This document shows positions 25,009-34,875 of a DNA stretch of 64,000 bases, in pieces. The notes under the pieces are model-generated. The model worked only from the letters and a program-made list of their open reading frames with translations, was not told the origin of the DNA and did no database searches. The position numbers were made by a program, and so were the translations under genes. Position 1 is the first letter of the stretch, and the number at the start of each line of letters is the position of its first letter. Origin of the DNA: Natronorubrum texcoconense (GTDB lineage: Archaea > Halobacteriota > Halobacteria > Halobacteriales > Natrialbaceae); NCBI RefSeq assembly GCF_900100335.1, contig NZ_FNFE01000007.1, positions 62,001 to 126,000 of the forward strand, given 5' to 3'.

Positions 25009-26487
25009 TCAATCACCGGGTGTGGGCGTCGGCGACTCGTCGGTCACGACGTCGTCGGTCCAGGTTCCACGGAGGAACCAGGCCGCGGTGGTGATCGTCG
25101 ACAGTACGTACGAGATGGCGACGGCGTACCAGACGCCAACAACGCCCATGTCGAGAACGATAAGCGCAACGGCTGCGATCGGGATGCGCCAGAGCCACAG
25201 CTCCTGTACGGAGAGCACCATCGCGGCTCGGGTGGAGCCGCTGCCGCGGAGCCCGCCCAGCAGTATCTGAAAGATGCCGAGGAAGAGGTAGGAGGGGCCG
25301 GCGATGATGACGTACGCTGCGGCGTACTCGATCACCTGATCGGCGCCCTCGGTCCCCGCCTCGATGAAGATCGAGACAATCGGCTCGGCGAACTGGTAGG
25401 CGACCGCGATGACGACCGCGAACACCGAGACGACGACGATCGAACTGAGCGTGACCGCCTGCTTGGCGCGGTCGACCTGCTGGGCGCCGAGGTTCTGGCC
25501 GACGACCGTCTCGGTCCCGCGGGCGAGCCCCAGCGCGGGCATGAACAGCAACGAGGAGAGGCGCGTGATGATCCCGTAGGCTGCAACGGCTTCGGTGCCC
25601 GCGAGCGCGATGATCGCCGTCAGGACGGTGATCCCGAACGCGCGAAAGCCCTGCTCGGTCGCGATCGGCGCGCCGATGTCGAGGATCTGCCGGACCGTCT
25701 CACCGTCGAGCCAGAGATCCGAGAACGAGGGCTGAAGCCCGACGCGGCCCGTGAACAGCAACGTGAGACCGATTGCGGCCGCGATGCCGCGGGAGAAGAT
25801 CGTCGCGACTGCGGCGCCGTCGACGCCCCAGCCGTCGAAACCGGTAGCGGCGTAGAGCGTGGACTCGAGACTCGTCGCCCCGACCCAGGCGAACAGCGGG
25901 TTCCCGTCGAAGCCGAGAATCAGGAACGGGTCGATGAGCACGTTGAGCGTAACGCTGATGGCCATCAGATAGAGCGGCGTTCTGGTGTCGCCCCAGCCGC
26001 GAGAGAGCGCGTCGAAGATGAAAAACCAGAACATGAACACGATGCCGACGAACATGATCCGAGTGTAGCTGACGGCGTAGGCGTAGGCGTCGCCGCCGGG
26101 TGCGGCGCCGACCATCTGCATGAGCCACGGCGTCAGCACGTAGCCGACGGCCGCGAACGCCAGGGCGACGACCGTCACGAACGAGAGCGTCTGGCCGGCG
26201 AGATGACTCGCCGCGCCGATCTTCCCTGCGCCCTTGTTCTGGGCGATGAGGACCGTCCCGGCGACGGTGAGGCCGCCGCCGACGCTGATCATCAGGAAGA
26301 CGACCGCCCAGGAGTACGAGAGCGCGGCGATGGCGTCCCCGCCGAGGCGACCGACCCAGTAGGTGTCCGCCAGATTGTAGCCGACGTTGAGGATCTGCGA
26401 GGCGACGATCGGCGCCGACAGCACCATGAGCGGCTTGAACAGTTCGCCGTCGGTGACATCCACCGATCGGTCCGTCGCTTCGCTCAT
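25009..26487 (-). CDS. MATE-family efflux transporter
   Basis: A 492-residue, 12-helix multidrug or metabolite exporter driven by Na+ or H+. PLMVLSAPIVASQILNVGYNLADTYWVGRLGGDAIAAL is the canonical first helix pair of MATE proteins, mirrored at LDIGAPIATEQGFRAFGITVL in the second half. GLARGTETVVGQNLGAQQ is another family element. Its ATG overlaps the stop of the TetR gene by four bases (ATGA), so the repressor and pump are translationally coupled. This layout implies that a TetR ligand induces the pump. Confidence 0.95.
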   Translation of the reverse strand: MSEATDRSVDVTDGELFKPLMVLSAPIVASQILNVGYNLADTYWVGRLGGDAIAALSYSWAVVFLMISVGGGLTVAGTVLIAQNKGAGKIGAASHLAGQTLSFVTVVALAFAAVGYVLTPWLMQMVGAAPGGDAYAYAVSYTRIMFVGIVFMFWFFIFDALSRGWGDTRTPLYLMAISVTLNVLIDPFLILGFDGNPLFAWVGATSLESTLYAATGFDGWGVDGAAVATIFSRGIAAAIGLTLLFTGRVGLQPSFSDLWLDGETVRQILDIGAPIATEQGFRAFGITVLTAIIALAGTEAVAAYGIITRLSSLLFMPALGLARGTETVVGQNLGAQQVDRAKQAVTLSSIVVVSVFAVVIAVAYQFAEPIVSIFIEAGTEGADQVIEYAAAYVIIAGPSYLFLGIFQILLGGLRGSGSTRAAMVLSVQELWLWRIPIAAVALIVLDMGVVGVWYAVAISYVLSTITTAAWFLRGTWTDDVVTDESPTPTPGD

Positions 26488-27251
26488 TCCGTGGGATCAC
26501 CCTCCGCGTTCGACGCTGTGTTTTCGGTATCGCTCTCCGCGTCCGTGGTTTCGTCATCGTCCGCTGCGTTCGTGGTCCCGTCGCTGTCCGCTGTGTCTGT
26601 GGTCCCGTCGTCGTCCACGAGCCGATCGTCGCGCGGGAACTCGAAACTCGCCTCGTCGGGAAACTCGACGTCCGCTGCGAGAACGTCCGCGAGAACGCGA
26701 TCGACGGTCTCCGCTCTGACCGTCTCGAGGTACTCGTCGCGCCCGAGCGTGAACTGGCGGATCCGCGCGCCGTCGAACGAGGCGAGAAGGAGTGCCGAAA
26801 CGGACTCCGGATCGTGCGCTCGAAAGACGCCCGCGTCGATCCCGTCCCGGAGGATATCCTCGACGACCGTTCGGAGGATATCGTCGCTCTCGCGGAGCTT
26901 CTCTCGGTAGACGTCGTTGTACGGCGCCTGCGCTCGGAGTTCGAGGAAGGCCGTGTGAAACGCCAGCTCGTCGTCGTCGGGATCGGCGAGGAACCAGTCG
27001 ACGAACGCCGCGAGTCGCTCGAGGGGCGGCTGCTCGCGGGTTCGTTCGACCCGTGCGTCGAACCCCTCGATCAGGTACTCGATAAAGTCCGCGACGAGCG
27101 CCTCGCGCGAGTCGTAGTGGTAGAAGAGCGCGGATTTGCTGCGGTCGGTTCGGTCGGCGATCGACTGGGCGGTGAGATCACTGTAGCCCTCCTCACAGAG
27201 TGCTTCGTATGTCGCCACCATGATCGCGTCCCGCGTGTCGTCTGTACTCAC
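26484..27251 (-). CDS. TetR/AcrR-family transcriptional regulator
   Basis: A 255-residue repressor. Residues ~8-55 form the HTH (ATYEALCEEGYSDLTAQSIADRTDRSKSALFYHYDSREALVADFI). The middle is a helical ligand-binding domain, and the last ~50 residues are a low-complexity tail of Asp, Thr and Glu repeats. It starts with GTG at 27251, which lies inside a perfect inverted repeat, so binding would block its own transcript and that of the MATE pump. Confidence 0.94.
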   Translation of the reverse strand: MSTDDTRDAIMVATYEALCEEGYSDLTAQSIADRTDRSKSALFYHYDSREALVADFIEYLIEGFDARVERTREQPPLERLAAFVDWFLADPDDDELAFHTAFLELRAQAPYNDVYREKLRESDDILRTVVEDILRDGIDAGVFRAHDPESVSALLLASFDGARIRQFTLGRDEYLETVRAETVDRVLADVLAADVEFPDEASFEFPRDDRLVDDDGTTDTADSDGTTNAADDDETTDAESDTENTASNAEGDPTE

Positions 27252-27267
27252 TGACTAACCAGTCAGT
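27250..27267. promoter_or_regulatory. TetR operator overlapping the regulator start codon
   Basis: ACTGACT-AACC-AGTCAGT is a perfect 7+7 inverted repeat whose left end covers the GTG start. TGACT/AGTCA half-sites are typical of TetR-family operators. The position, between a putative TATA region and the first codon, predicts autorepression. Confidence 0.78.
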
Positions 27268-27330
27268 CAGGAGCGGGAAAAGATGTTTCGGTTCGAAGGA
27301 GATGGCACTCGAAACAGCACGATCGAACCC

Positions 27331-27615
27331 TCACTCCTGGTTCTGATATCGACGGATTCCGAACTGTCCGTAGCCGCCGAAGGCGATCTCGAGCGAGCCG
27401 ATCCACCAGTTCCACCGGTCCGTCGGGGGACCGTCGGGCGCGTCCGAAAGCTCCTCGATGACGACGTCGTTCGTCAGCGTCGCCCCGACGTCGGCCTGGT
27501 ACTGGCCGGAGTCCGCGAGATCGACGGCCTGCCGCACGACGACGCGGGACTGGCCCATCGTCCCGCCGAACTCGTCGCGCAGGCGTATCTCGAGTTTTCC
27601 GGGGTCGATAAACAC
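27331..27615 (-). CDS. Conserved-looking haloarchaeal protein of unknown function
   Basis: A 94-residue acidic protein with the run RLRDEFGGTMGQSRVVVRQAVDLADSGQY and a Trp-rich ending, DRWNWWIGSLEIAFGGYGQFGIRRYQNQE. Its composition is that of a real halophilic protein, and opposite-strand frames are not. No catalytic motif is visible and I do not recognise the family. It lies downstream of engB on the same strand with a 160-base gap. Confidence 0.6.
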   Translation of the reverse strand: MFIDPGKLEIRLRDEFGGTMGQSRVVVRQAVDLADSGQYQADVGATLTNDVVIEELSDAPDGPPTDRWNWWIGSLEIAFGGYGQFGIRRYQNQE

Positions 27616-27775
27616 GGACGAACGTACGGCTTCGACCCACTTGACTGTTCGAGCGCCGGAACCACCGTGACTCTCGAGTGGCGTCGAGGAACACCGATTC
27701 CGGTGGCCGGGAGGACACAGAGCGGGCCGACGATCGATGTGGAGGGCGCGGCGTCCTCGGACCGGCGTTGCGGGT

Positions 27776-28393
27776 CTAGAAGAACTTGAACAGATCGTCC
27801 CGGTTCTGCTCGTGGAGGTGATCGCGAACGGCCTCCTCGAGCGAACTGATCTGGCCGTTCTTGGCGGTGATGGGAGCGATCGTCTCCTGCCACTGCTTCC
27901 ACGGCGGGAGTAAGCCGAGGCGGTCGCAGAGTTCGTTCAGGCGCTCGTCGCGGTCGTCGACCTTGTCCATCTTGTTGACGGCGACGACGGTCGGCACGTC
28001 GAGTTCCCGCAGGAAGTGGAACATCTCGACGTCGTAGGGGATCTCGTCGGGGCCGGAGTGGCGGTCGATGATGTCGATGACGCTCTTGCCGTCGACGACG
28101 AGCACCGCGACGAGGACGTTGTCGGCGTACTCCTCGAGATAGTGGACGATGCCGGTCTTGATCTCCTCGCGGTAGTCCTCGTGGACGCCGCTCATGAAGC
28201 CGAAGCCGGGCAGATCGGTGATGACGAAGTCCTCGGGCGCCCAGTCGTAGTGGTTCGGCTCGCGGGTGACGCCGGGTTTACCGCCGGTGTCGAAGCTGTG
28301 GCCGGTCAACTCGCGCATGAGCGTCGACTTGCCCACGTTGGAGCGACCGACGAGGACAACTTCGGCCTCGCGGGCGGGACGGGTGTCGAACAT
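27776..28393 (-). CDS. engB: EngB/YihA-family GTP-binding protein
   Basis: A 205-residue P-loop GTPase associated with ribosome assembly. It has G1 [12 protein letters not shown], the G2 Thr in [15 protein letters not shown]3 DLPGFGFM, G4 NKMD and a G5-like ITAKNG. All nucleotide contacts are conserved and the length matches the family. It is apparently transcribed from its own promoter upstream of 28393. Confidence 0.94.
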   Translation of the reverse strand: MFDTRPAREAEVVLVGRSNVGKSTLMRELTGHSFDTGGKPGVTREPNHYDWAPEDFVITDLPGFGFMSGVHEDYREEIKTGIVHYLEEYADNVLVAVLVVDGKSVIDIIDRHSGPDEIPYDVEMFHFLRELDVPTVVAVNKMDKVDDRDERLNELCDRLGLLPPWKQWQETIAPITAKNGQISSLEEAVRDHLHEQNRDDLFKFF

Positions 28394-28477
28394 AGGGCGT
28401 CGTAGGTGCGTCTCGGGTTTATACTCCGTGAAAGGGGTCGATCCGCGCGGGTTCGAGCACGCGACCCGGAATCGGGG

Positions 28478-28948
28478 TCACACGACCGTCGTAACGAGGA
28501 GTCCGGCGACCACGGAAGCGACCACGAGCGCGGCGGTTCCGACCACTCGTCCGCGCGATGGCGTAGGCTCGAGTTCGATATGGCGGCCCTCACGAGCGAT
28601 TTGGAGACCGAACCAAGCGAGCGACAACCCGCCAATACTCGCCGCGACGGCAAAGAGCCCCGCGTCGGTTCCGCCGGTACCGAAGGCTCGAAGACCCGAC
28701 AGGATGACGACGGCCGCGAGAACGACGTCCGCGGCGCCGAGGAGGACGTTCCACCGGAGCGTCCGCGGGCCGATCGTGATCGACTCGACAGTACCGCCGA
28801 CGATCGACAGCGTCGCCGCGGCGACGAGCCCCGAAATCAGGACGGCGGTACCGGGATCCGCGATGGCGTCGCGTCCGAAAACGGCAAGAAATCCCGCGAT
28901 CAGCGCCAGCAGGAGGCTACCGAACCACAGTGCGAGCCGTCGGTGCAT
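28478..28948 (-). CDS. Multi-spanning membrane protein of unknown function
   Basis: A 156-residue protein with about five hydrophobic segments, starting MHRRLALWFGSLLLALIAG. Segments alternate with short charged loops such as GRDAIADPG and AREGRHIELEPTPSRGR. The ATG at 28948 is preferred; longer in-frame extensions are basic and unlikely. There is no recognised family. It is divergent from the TIGR00341 gene. Confidence 0.7.
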   Translation of the reverse strand: MHRRLALWFGSLLLALIAGFLAVFGRDAIADPGTAVLISGLVAAATLSIVGGTVESITIGPRTLRWNVLLGAADVVLAAVVILSGLRAFGTGGTDAGLFAVAASIGGLSLAWFGLQIAREGRHIELEPTPSRGRVVGTAALVVASVVAGLLVTTVV

Positions 28949-29102
28949 ACAGCAAATTGCGTTTCGTTGATACAAACAACTACCGGTGCGTACCGCCCGA
29001 CGACCACCGACGTCGGACGCCGACAGCGCTTCGTCGCGAAAGCGACCGACTGGGGCCCGAAAGCGCCCCAAGTTATGTCCCCCGAGGTTCTCAGCCAGAG
29101 AT

Positions 29103-30395
29103 GTGCGGCTCGTACAGCTGACGGTTCCGACGGGCAAGCGGCAAACGATCGTCGACACGCTCGAGGATCGGGAGATCGATTACGTCCTCACTGACGAGAA
29201 TAGCAATCGGGACTATACGGCAGTTATCTACTTCCCGCTCCCGTCGCCGGCGGTCGAACCCGTTCTCGACGAGCTACAGGACGCCGGCATCGACGACGAT
29301 GCGTACACGGTCGTCGTCGACGCGGAAACGGTCATCTCTCGCCGCTTCGAGTCCCTGCGCGCGGAGTACGAGAACGGCGACGTCGAGAGCGACCGGATCT
29401 CGAGACAGGAGCTTCAGGCCGAAGCGGACTCGCTGACGCCGACGTTTGCCGTCTACGCGATCATGACGATCATCAGTGCCGTGGTCGCGACGGCCGGGCT
29501 CTTTCTCGACTCGCCGGCCGTCGTCGTCGGTTCGATGGTGATCGCGCCGCTGATCGGTCCGGCGCTCGGACTGAGCGTCGGCTCGGTGATCGACGACGAG
29601 GACCTGTTCAAGAGCAGTCTCTACTATCAGATCATCGGCATCGTTCTCGCGATCGGTGCAGCGGCGGTCTTCGCCTGGATGGTCAGGGTTACCAACATCG
29701 TGCCGCCGGGACTCAACATCAGCGGGGTCGACGAAATCTCCGAGCGACTCGCGCCGGACTTGCTCTCGCTCGCGATCGCCCTCGGTGCCGGCGTCGCGGG
29801 GATCATCAGTATCGCGACGGGAACCTCCGTCGCCCTCGTCGGTGTGATGATCGCAGCCGCGTTGATTCCGCCCGCCGCGGCGGCCGGAATCGCCATCGCC
29901 TGGGGCCAGCCGTCAGCCGCGATCGGGTCGACCGCGCTCGTGCTGGTCAACGTCCTCTCGGTGAACCTCGCCGGACTGCTGACGCTCTGGTGGGCTGGCT
30001 ACCGCCCGGAGAACCTGTTCACGCTCGGCCAGACGGAAAAGCGCGTCCGCAGACGGGTGCTCGGACTGGCCGGAATCGTCCTCGTCTTCGCGATCTTCCT
30101 CGCCGCCATCACCTACTCCTCCTACGCCGTCGCGACCTTCGAGGAGAACGCCCGCGGCGAGGTCGAGACGGTCCTCTCCGAGGAGGAGTTCGCCGAGTAC
30201 CAGCTCCTCGAGTTCGAGGTCATTATGGACGACAACTATCCGTTCGTCGGCCCGGAGCGCGTGACCCTCACGATCGGGGGGCCCCAGGGGGAGATCCCCT
30301 CGGAGCTAGCCGATACGTTACACGAGCGGATCAACCAGCACGCCGACGACCCGGTCGGCGTCGAGATCAGGTCCGTCGGAATCACCGAGCGCTGA
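29103..30395 (+). CDS. TIGR00341/DUF389-family membrane protein
   Basis: A 430-residue protein. A cytosolic ferredoxin-like N-domain (residues ~1-110, with LTVPTGKRQTIVDTLEDREIDYV) is followed by about six helices. These contain the family signature VVGSMVIAPLIGPALGLSVG and IATGTSVALVGVMIAAALIPPAAAAGIAIAWG. A C-terminal extramembrane domain ends the protein. Transport or channel function is suspected for the family but not known. The GTG at 29103 is chosen by the domain start and a TATA-like AGTTATG about 30 bases upstream; the ATG at 29101 lies in another frame that stops at once. Confidence 0.88.
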   Translation: MRLVQLTVPTGKRQTIVDTLEDREIDYVLTDENSNRDYTAVIYFPLPSPAVEPVLDELQDAGIDDDAYTVVVDAETVISRRFESLRAEYENGDVESDRISRQELQAEADSLTPTFAVYAIMTIISAVVATAGLFLDSPAVVVGSMVIAPLIGPALGLSVGSVIDDEDLFKSSLYYQIIGIVLAIGAAAVFAWMVRVTNIVPPGLNISGVDEISERLAPDLLSLAIALGAGVAGIISIATGTSVALVGVMIAAALIPPAAAAGIAIAWGQPSAAIGSTALVLVNVLSVNLAGLLTLWWAGYRPENLFTLGQTEKRVRRRVLGLAGIVLVFAIFLAAITYSSYAVATFEENARGEVETVLSEEEFAEYQLLEFEVIMDDNYPFVGPERVTLTIGGPQGEIPSELADTLHERINQHADDPVGVEIRSVGITER

Positions 30396-30535
30396 ACGCG
30401 CGGCTTTCTGCCTCCTTCGGTCCGATACTGAACGCTTCGTCGAGGGCTCCAAACTGCGCGCTCGGTTTGGCGTGAGTCTCTTGAACGGCGGCTACTCGAG
30501 CAAGTTCCAGGTTCCAGAATCAGTTCGGGCCGAGC

Positions 30536-30880
30536 TTATCGGCGCAATCGATCGAGCAGCGTCGCGTTTCGCTCGGTTCCGTCGGCCGCGTCCGTCGGCT
30601 CGGCCGCTGCGTCGGACTCGTGTTCGGATCGATCGCTCCGGTCGTCGTCCTCGCTCGAGTCGCCGCGGCCGAGTCGTCGTCGAATCCACGTTCTCGGCCC
30701 GCCGATGCGGTTGATGAGATACGTCGGAAAGTACAGCGCCACCGCTCCGAGGGCGAAAAAGCCGATGCCGTATGCGGTCCGGCCGCTCCGGACGAACTCG
30801 AAGCCGACGACGAACATCGGGCCGGCCATCGAGAGTCCGGCGGCGGTCTGGAGCATCCAGAAGATACCCGGTCCCTTCAT
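30536..30880 (-). CDS. Small haloarchaeal membrane protein
   Basis: A 114-residue protein with two hydrophobic hairpin helices (about residues 7-27 and 36-57) and a charged C-terminal tail, DSSEDDDRSDRSEHESDAAAEP. It lies 61 bases after the NOG1 stop on the same strand and may be co-expressed. No family recognised. Confidence 0.7.
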   Translation of the reverse strand: MKGPGIFWMLQTAAGLSMAGPMFVVGFEFVRSGRTAYGIGFFALGAVALYFPTYLINRIGGPRTWIRRRLGRGDSSEDDDRSDRSEHESDAAAEPTDAADGTERNATLLDRLRR

Positions 30881-30941
30881 CGCTGTCTCGGTTCGGGTCG
30901 CCCGCCGGTATCGCTGTCGGTTCGTGCGTTCGAAGACACCG

Positions 30942-31937
30942 TCACTCGTCGAACGGCAGCTTGGGTTCGTAGTCGATCGCCGCGACGGCCGCTTCGACCA
31001 CCGTCTCGACGTCCGCGCCGGTCTCGACGCTCATGCTGTAATCGGCCGCCATCTCGTCGATCAAGCTGTCGTCCCAGACCTCTCGCCGGTCGGCTTTGTT
31101 CGCGATCGTGAGCACGGGGACGTCCTCGAACTGGCTCGCGATCGCGTCGCGGAGCTCGAGTTGGGAGTCGAGCGGGTAGCCACACTCGGCGCTGGGGTCG
31201 ATCATCACGAGCATGCAGTCGGCGAGGTGTTCGATGGCGCTGACGGCCTGGGACTCGATCTCGTTGCGTTCGTCCGCCGGTCGGTCGAGCAAGCCGGGCG
31301 TGTCGACGATCTGGTAGCGGATGTGATCGCGCTCGAAGTGACCGAGGCCGATCCCTCTGGTCGTAAACGGGTACGATGCCGTCTCGCCGCGGGCGTTGGT
31401 GATGTCGTTGACGAACGAAGACTTGCCGACGTTGGGGTAGCCGGCGACGACGATCGTCGGCTCCTCGGGGTTGATCTCGGGTAAGTCCCGCAGGTCGTTC
31501 CGGGACTTGTTGATGTAGATCAGTTCGTCGTCGATCTGCTCGACGATGTCCGCGAGGCGAGCGAAGGCCTGCTTGCGGTGTTTGCGGGCCGTGTCGACGT
31601 CCGTCTTCCGAAGCTTCGGCTGGTACTCCTCGTGGATCTCGCGAGCCTTCCGGCTGGCCCACATCACCTCCGAGAGGCTCTGGCGAAGCCTGTCGACGTC
31701 GACGATCGCGTCGGCGAGTTCGTAGTAGAACGGGTGGACGTCGTCTTCGTACGCGAAGTCAGGCCACGCCGTGACCACGTTCTCCAAGTTGTCCGAGATG
31801 ATGTTCGCCGCTACCTGAAGCATCGACTGCTGGGCCTCGAGCCCGCCTTTGGCTTTCCCGGACCGGGATGCCCGCGAAAACGCCTTGTCGATCAGCTCTT
31901 CCGACGTGGGCGTTGTCGGAAGGTCTTCGAAAATCAT
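30942..31937 (-). CDS. NOG1-family GTPase
   Basis: A 331-residue Obg-like GTPase involved in large-subunit ribosome biogenesis. The N-terminal ~150 residues are the helical NOG1 domain (MIFEDLPTTPTSEELIDKAFSRASR). G1 is AGYPNVGKSSFV, G2 lies in YPFTTRGIGLGHF, G3 is DTPGLLDRP and G4 is ANKAD. The ATG at 31937 begins the conserved N-terminus; a slightly earlier ATG at 31946 is possible. All nucleotide-binding motifs are intact. Confidence 0.94.
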   Translation of the reverse strand: MIFEDLPTTPTSEELIDKAFSRASRSGKAKGGLEAQQSMLQVAANIISDNLENVVTAWPDFAYEDDVHPFYYELADAIVDVDRLRQSLSEVMWASRKAREIHEEYQPKLRKTDVDTARKHRKQAFARLADIVEQIDDELIYINKSRNDLRDLPEINPEEPTIVVAGYPNVGKSSFVNDITNARGETASYPFTTRGIGLGHFERDHIRYQIVDTPGLLDRPADERNEIESQAVSAIEHLADCMLVMIDPSAECGYPLDSQLELRDAIASQFEDVPVLTIANKADRREVWDDSLIDEMAADYSMSVETGADVETVVEAAVAAIDYEPKLPFDE

Positions 31938-32035
31938 ACCCAGCACTAGATCCCCCGATCATAAAAGGCCGTTCGTTACGTGCCGGCGGCAATCGGCCGC
32001 GAGGATTATATCCCGCTCGACGGTCTAGCTGATGC

Positions 32036-34261
32036 ATGCACGTGTGTTGTTTCGTTTCCGGCGATCTCGAGGCGGGCGAGCAGATTCGCTCGCTCGAGCG
32101 AGAGCGCCGCGAGCTAACGATCACCGTCGTGGACCCGACGGACGGGGACGAGTGGACCGACGTGGAATCGGTCGACTGCGTGCTCTATCACGACAGCGTC
32201 GATCTGATATCGATCGATCAGATTCGCTCGGAGTGGCCCGCCGTCCCCGTCGTTCACGTGATCGGCGGTCGCGACGACGAGTTCGAGGACGGAGCGATAG
32301 CCGAGTTGCGTCCCGTCGACGACTGGGTGGACGAGGACCGACTCGTCTCGGCCCCGTCGCTGGTCGTCGCTCGTCTCCGTCGAGCGGTCGAGCGCGCGGC
32401 GGAACTGTCGACCGCGCGAGAACGGGCCACTCACTTCTCCGGTCTCATCGAGAACGCGTCGGATCTTGTCACGGTCCTCGACGAGAACGGTATCGTCCGG
32501 TATCAGTCCCCGTCGATCAGCGACATTCTGGGCTACGAGCAGGACGACCTCGTCGACGAGTATGCGTTCGACTACATCCACCCGGAGGACACGGACCGCG
32601 CTGCCGAGGTGTTTTTCGACATCGTCACGTCCGAAACAAGTCGTACCGGCCGTGCCGTGTTCCGGTTCCGGCACACGGACGGCTCGTGGGTCTCACTCGA
32701 GGCGGTCGGCCAGTCGCTCCCGACCGACACCCCTACCGGATCGGACGACGACGACGGCCGCGAGTTCGTCATTATCTCCCGAGACATCACGGAGATGCGT
32801 GAGACGACCGAGGAGTTGCGGAGCACGCGCGACCAACTGCAGGTCATCCTCGACAACACACCGGCGGTCGTCTACATGAAGGATCTCGAGCGGCGATATC
32901 TCTACGTCAACCCGGCGTTCGAGGAGATATTCGATCAGCCGCGCGAGGAGATACTCGGGAAGCGATCGGAGGACATCCATCCGGCGGTCAACATCGAGCA
33001 GATCAACGAGATGGATCGCGAGGTGCTCGAGAGTGGGGAGGCGAACAAGTACGTCGAAGATTTCCGTATTCGGGGCAGGCGTCGGGTCTTTTTCAACGTC
33101 CGAGCGCCGCTGTTCGACGCCGACGGCGAGCCGTACGCGATCTACGGGATCGCCACCGAGATCACCGAACGCAAAGAGCGCGAAGAGAGCATGCAAGCGC
33201 TCGCCGAAGCCGGGCCGCGGCTGCTCGAGTGCGAGACGATGGAGTCGGTCGGCTCGGTCGCCGTCTCCGTTGCGGAATCGGTGTTGAACCAGCAGATCAC
33301 CGGCATCCTGACGCTCGACGAGATGGGTGACGCGCTCCGTCCGCTCAGTATGACTGACGAAGCGATCGAGCTGTTCGGCGAAACGGCGATACCGCGCGGG
33401 TCGGGGATCGCCTGGCGGGTGTTCGACACGGGCGAACTGTACGCCTCGAGCGACGTCAGTTCCGATCAGGAGGTGTTGAACCCAGAAACCCCCATCGAGA
33501 GCGAGATCATCGTTCCGCTCGGCGAACACGGGATCCTGCTCGCGGGTTCGACTGAACCCCGCACGTTTGACGAGCACGACCTCGAGTTCGCGACGATCCT
33601 GGGGGCGATGATTCAGGGGACGATCGACCGGGTCGACAGGGAGCAACAGCTTCAGACGAAAAACCAGCGGTTAGAGGAGTTCTCGAACGTCCTCGCACAC
33701 GACCTCCGGAATCCACTCGCCGTCGCGAAGGGGTACACCGACCTCACGCGCGAGACCGGCGACCTGGAGTACCTCGCTGACGTCGAAGAAGGTGTCGAAC
33801 GGGCGCTATCGATCATGGACGGGTTGCTCGCGCTCGCACGAACTGGCCAGGGAGTCAGCGAGTTCGAATCGGCCCCGCTCAAGCAGCTGGCCAGCGAAGC
33901 GTGGTCGTCGATCAAGACGCGCGACGCGACGCTACGGGTCGAGTCCGATCGGACGATCACCGCCGATCTGGGCTGGCTCCAACAGCTGTTCGAGAACATG
34001 TTCCGAAACGCGATCGATCACGGCGGTGCGGACGTCTCCGTTCGCGTCGGCGCGATCGACGGCGGCATCTACATCGCCGACGACGGTCCCGGGATCGACC
34101 CCGAACAACGAGAGCAGTTGCTCGAGGGCGACAGCTCCGGCGCCGACGTCAGATTCGGCTTCAAGATCATCCGGGACGTCATCGACGCACACGGCTGGAG
34201 TCTTTCGATCGAGGAGAGCGAAGAGGGCGGTGCGAGGTTCGAAATCGTCGGTCTTCGATGA
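32036..34261 (+). CDS. PAS/PAS/GAF sensor histidine kinase
   Basis: A 741-residue soluble sensor kinase. In order: a receiver-like N-domain without a clear phosphorylation site (1-115), PAS1 (~128-252, ending VIISRDITEMRE), PAS2 (~262-378, ending IYGIATEITERKERE) and a GAF domain (~383-535). A dimerisation/H-box segment follows (FSNVLAHDLRNPLAVAKGY), with the phospho-acceptor His, then an ATPase domain with N-box NMFRNAIDHGG and G1 ADDGPGIDPEQ. No membrane helix is present, so it senses cytoplasmic signals. The HD-L-R-NPL form is typical of haloarchaeal kinases. Confidence 0.95.
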   Translation: MHVCCFVSGDLEAGEQIRSLERERRELTITVVDPTDGDEWTDVESVDCVLYHDSVDLISIDQIRSEWPAVPVVHVIGGRDDEFEDGAIAELRPVDDWVDEDRLVSAPSLVVARLRRAVERAAELSTARERATHFSGLIENASDLVTVLDENGIVRYQSPSISDILGYEQDDLVDEYAFDYIHPEDTDRAAEVFFDIVTSETSRTGRAVFRFRHTDGSWVSLEAVGQSLPTDTPTGSDDDDGREFVIISRDITEMRETTEELRSTRDQLQVILDNTPAVVYMKDLERRYLYVNPAFEEIFDQPREEILGKRSEDIHPAVNIEQINEMDREVLESGEANKYVEDFRIRGRRRVFFNVRAPLFDADGEPYAIYGIATEITERKEREESMQALAEAGPRLLECETMESVGSVAVSVAESVLNQQITGILTLDEMGDALRPLSMTDEAIELFGETAIPRGSGIAWRVFDTGELYASSDVSSDQEVLNPETPIESEIIVPLGEHGILLAGSTEPRTFDEHDLEFATILGAMIQGTIDRVDREQQLQTKNQRLEEFSNVLAHDLRNPLAVAKGYTDLTRETGDLEYLADVEEGVERALSIMDGLLALARTGQGVSEFESAPLKQLASEAWSSIKTRDATLRVESDRTITADLGWLQQLFENMFRNAIDHGGADVSVRVGAIDGGIYIADDGPGIDPEQREQLLEGDSSGADVRFGFKIIRDVIDAHGWSLSIEESEEGGARFEIVGLR

Positions 34262-34325
34262 AGTCGCGACATCGCCAGCTCCCTCCGGCCAACAGTATAT
34301 CCCCGCTGCTCGCGTACGTTCGGCT

Positions 34326-34739
34326 ATGACGAATTGGCGTGCGGTTCTGGTCGGCTTCCTCGTCGCGACCGTGCTCGGACTGTTCGGGCTTGCCCTGCCC
34401 GGGTTAGGGCAACTCGCCGCGGGACTGATCGGTGGCTTCGTCGCCGGCTACATGGCCGGCGGCGGCCTCGGGCGCGGCTTCTGGCACGGATTGCTCGCGG
34501 GTGCCCTCGGCGGCATCGTCGGAGGTCTGTTGATCGCGCTGGTCGTCGGCGTCGCCGGCTGGGCGGGCGGTCCCATCGGCGGCGCGATTACCGGGATCGC
34601 CGGCCTCGGAATCTTCGCGATCGCCGTGCTCGTCTCGTTCATTATGGCGATCGAGAGCGCCATCGCGGGGGCGATCGGTGGTGTGCTCAACCCCGACCGT
34701 CCCGACCGCCCAGGTCGCGGCGGACGGAACACGTACTGA
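34326..34739 (+). CDS. DUF5518-type glycine-rich membrane protein
   Basis: A 137-residue protein with four Gly/Ala-rich hydrophobic segments, including GLIGGFVAGYMAGGGLGRGFWHGLLAGALGG, the hallmark of DUF5518 proteins. It ends in a charged NPDRPDRPGRGGR tail. AGTATATCC about 25-33 bases before the ATG is a good TATA box. Function unknown. Confidence 0.85.
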   Translation: MTNWRAVLVGFLVATVLGLFGLALPGLGQLAAGLIGGFVAGYMAGGGLGRGFWHGLLAGALGGIVGGLLIALVVGVAGWAGGPIGGAITGIAGLGIFAIAVLVSFIMAIESAIAGAIGGVLNPDRPDRPGRGGRNTY

Positions 34740-34875
34740 TCTCGGCGAAACGAGTGCCGATGGCCGACAGTTTGAGCCGCTACGGTGTCCCGAATCGTCT
34801 CGAGTGCGCGCCGCTCCCCGGCTACGTTTGGACGCTCGACCGACCTGCAATGCGACCGGTGGGGGAGACTACGGT

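Noticed and set aside
28440-28500. tRNA-like GGTTCGAG motif
   Set aside because: No acceptor or anticodon stem can be formed around it; no tRNA was found in the window.
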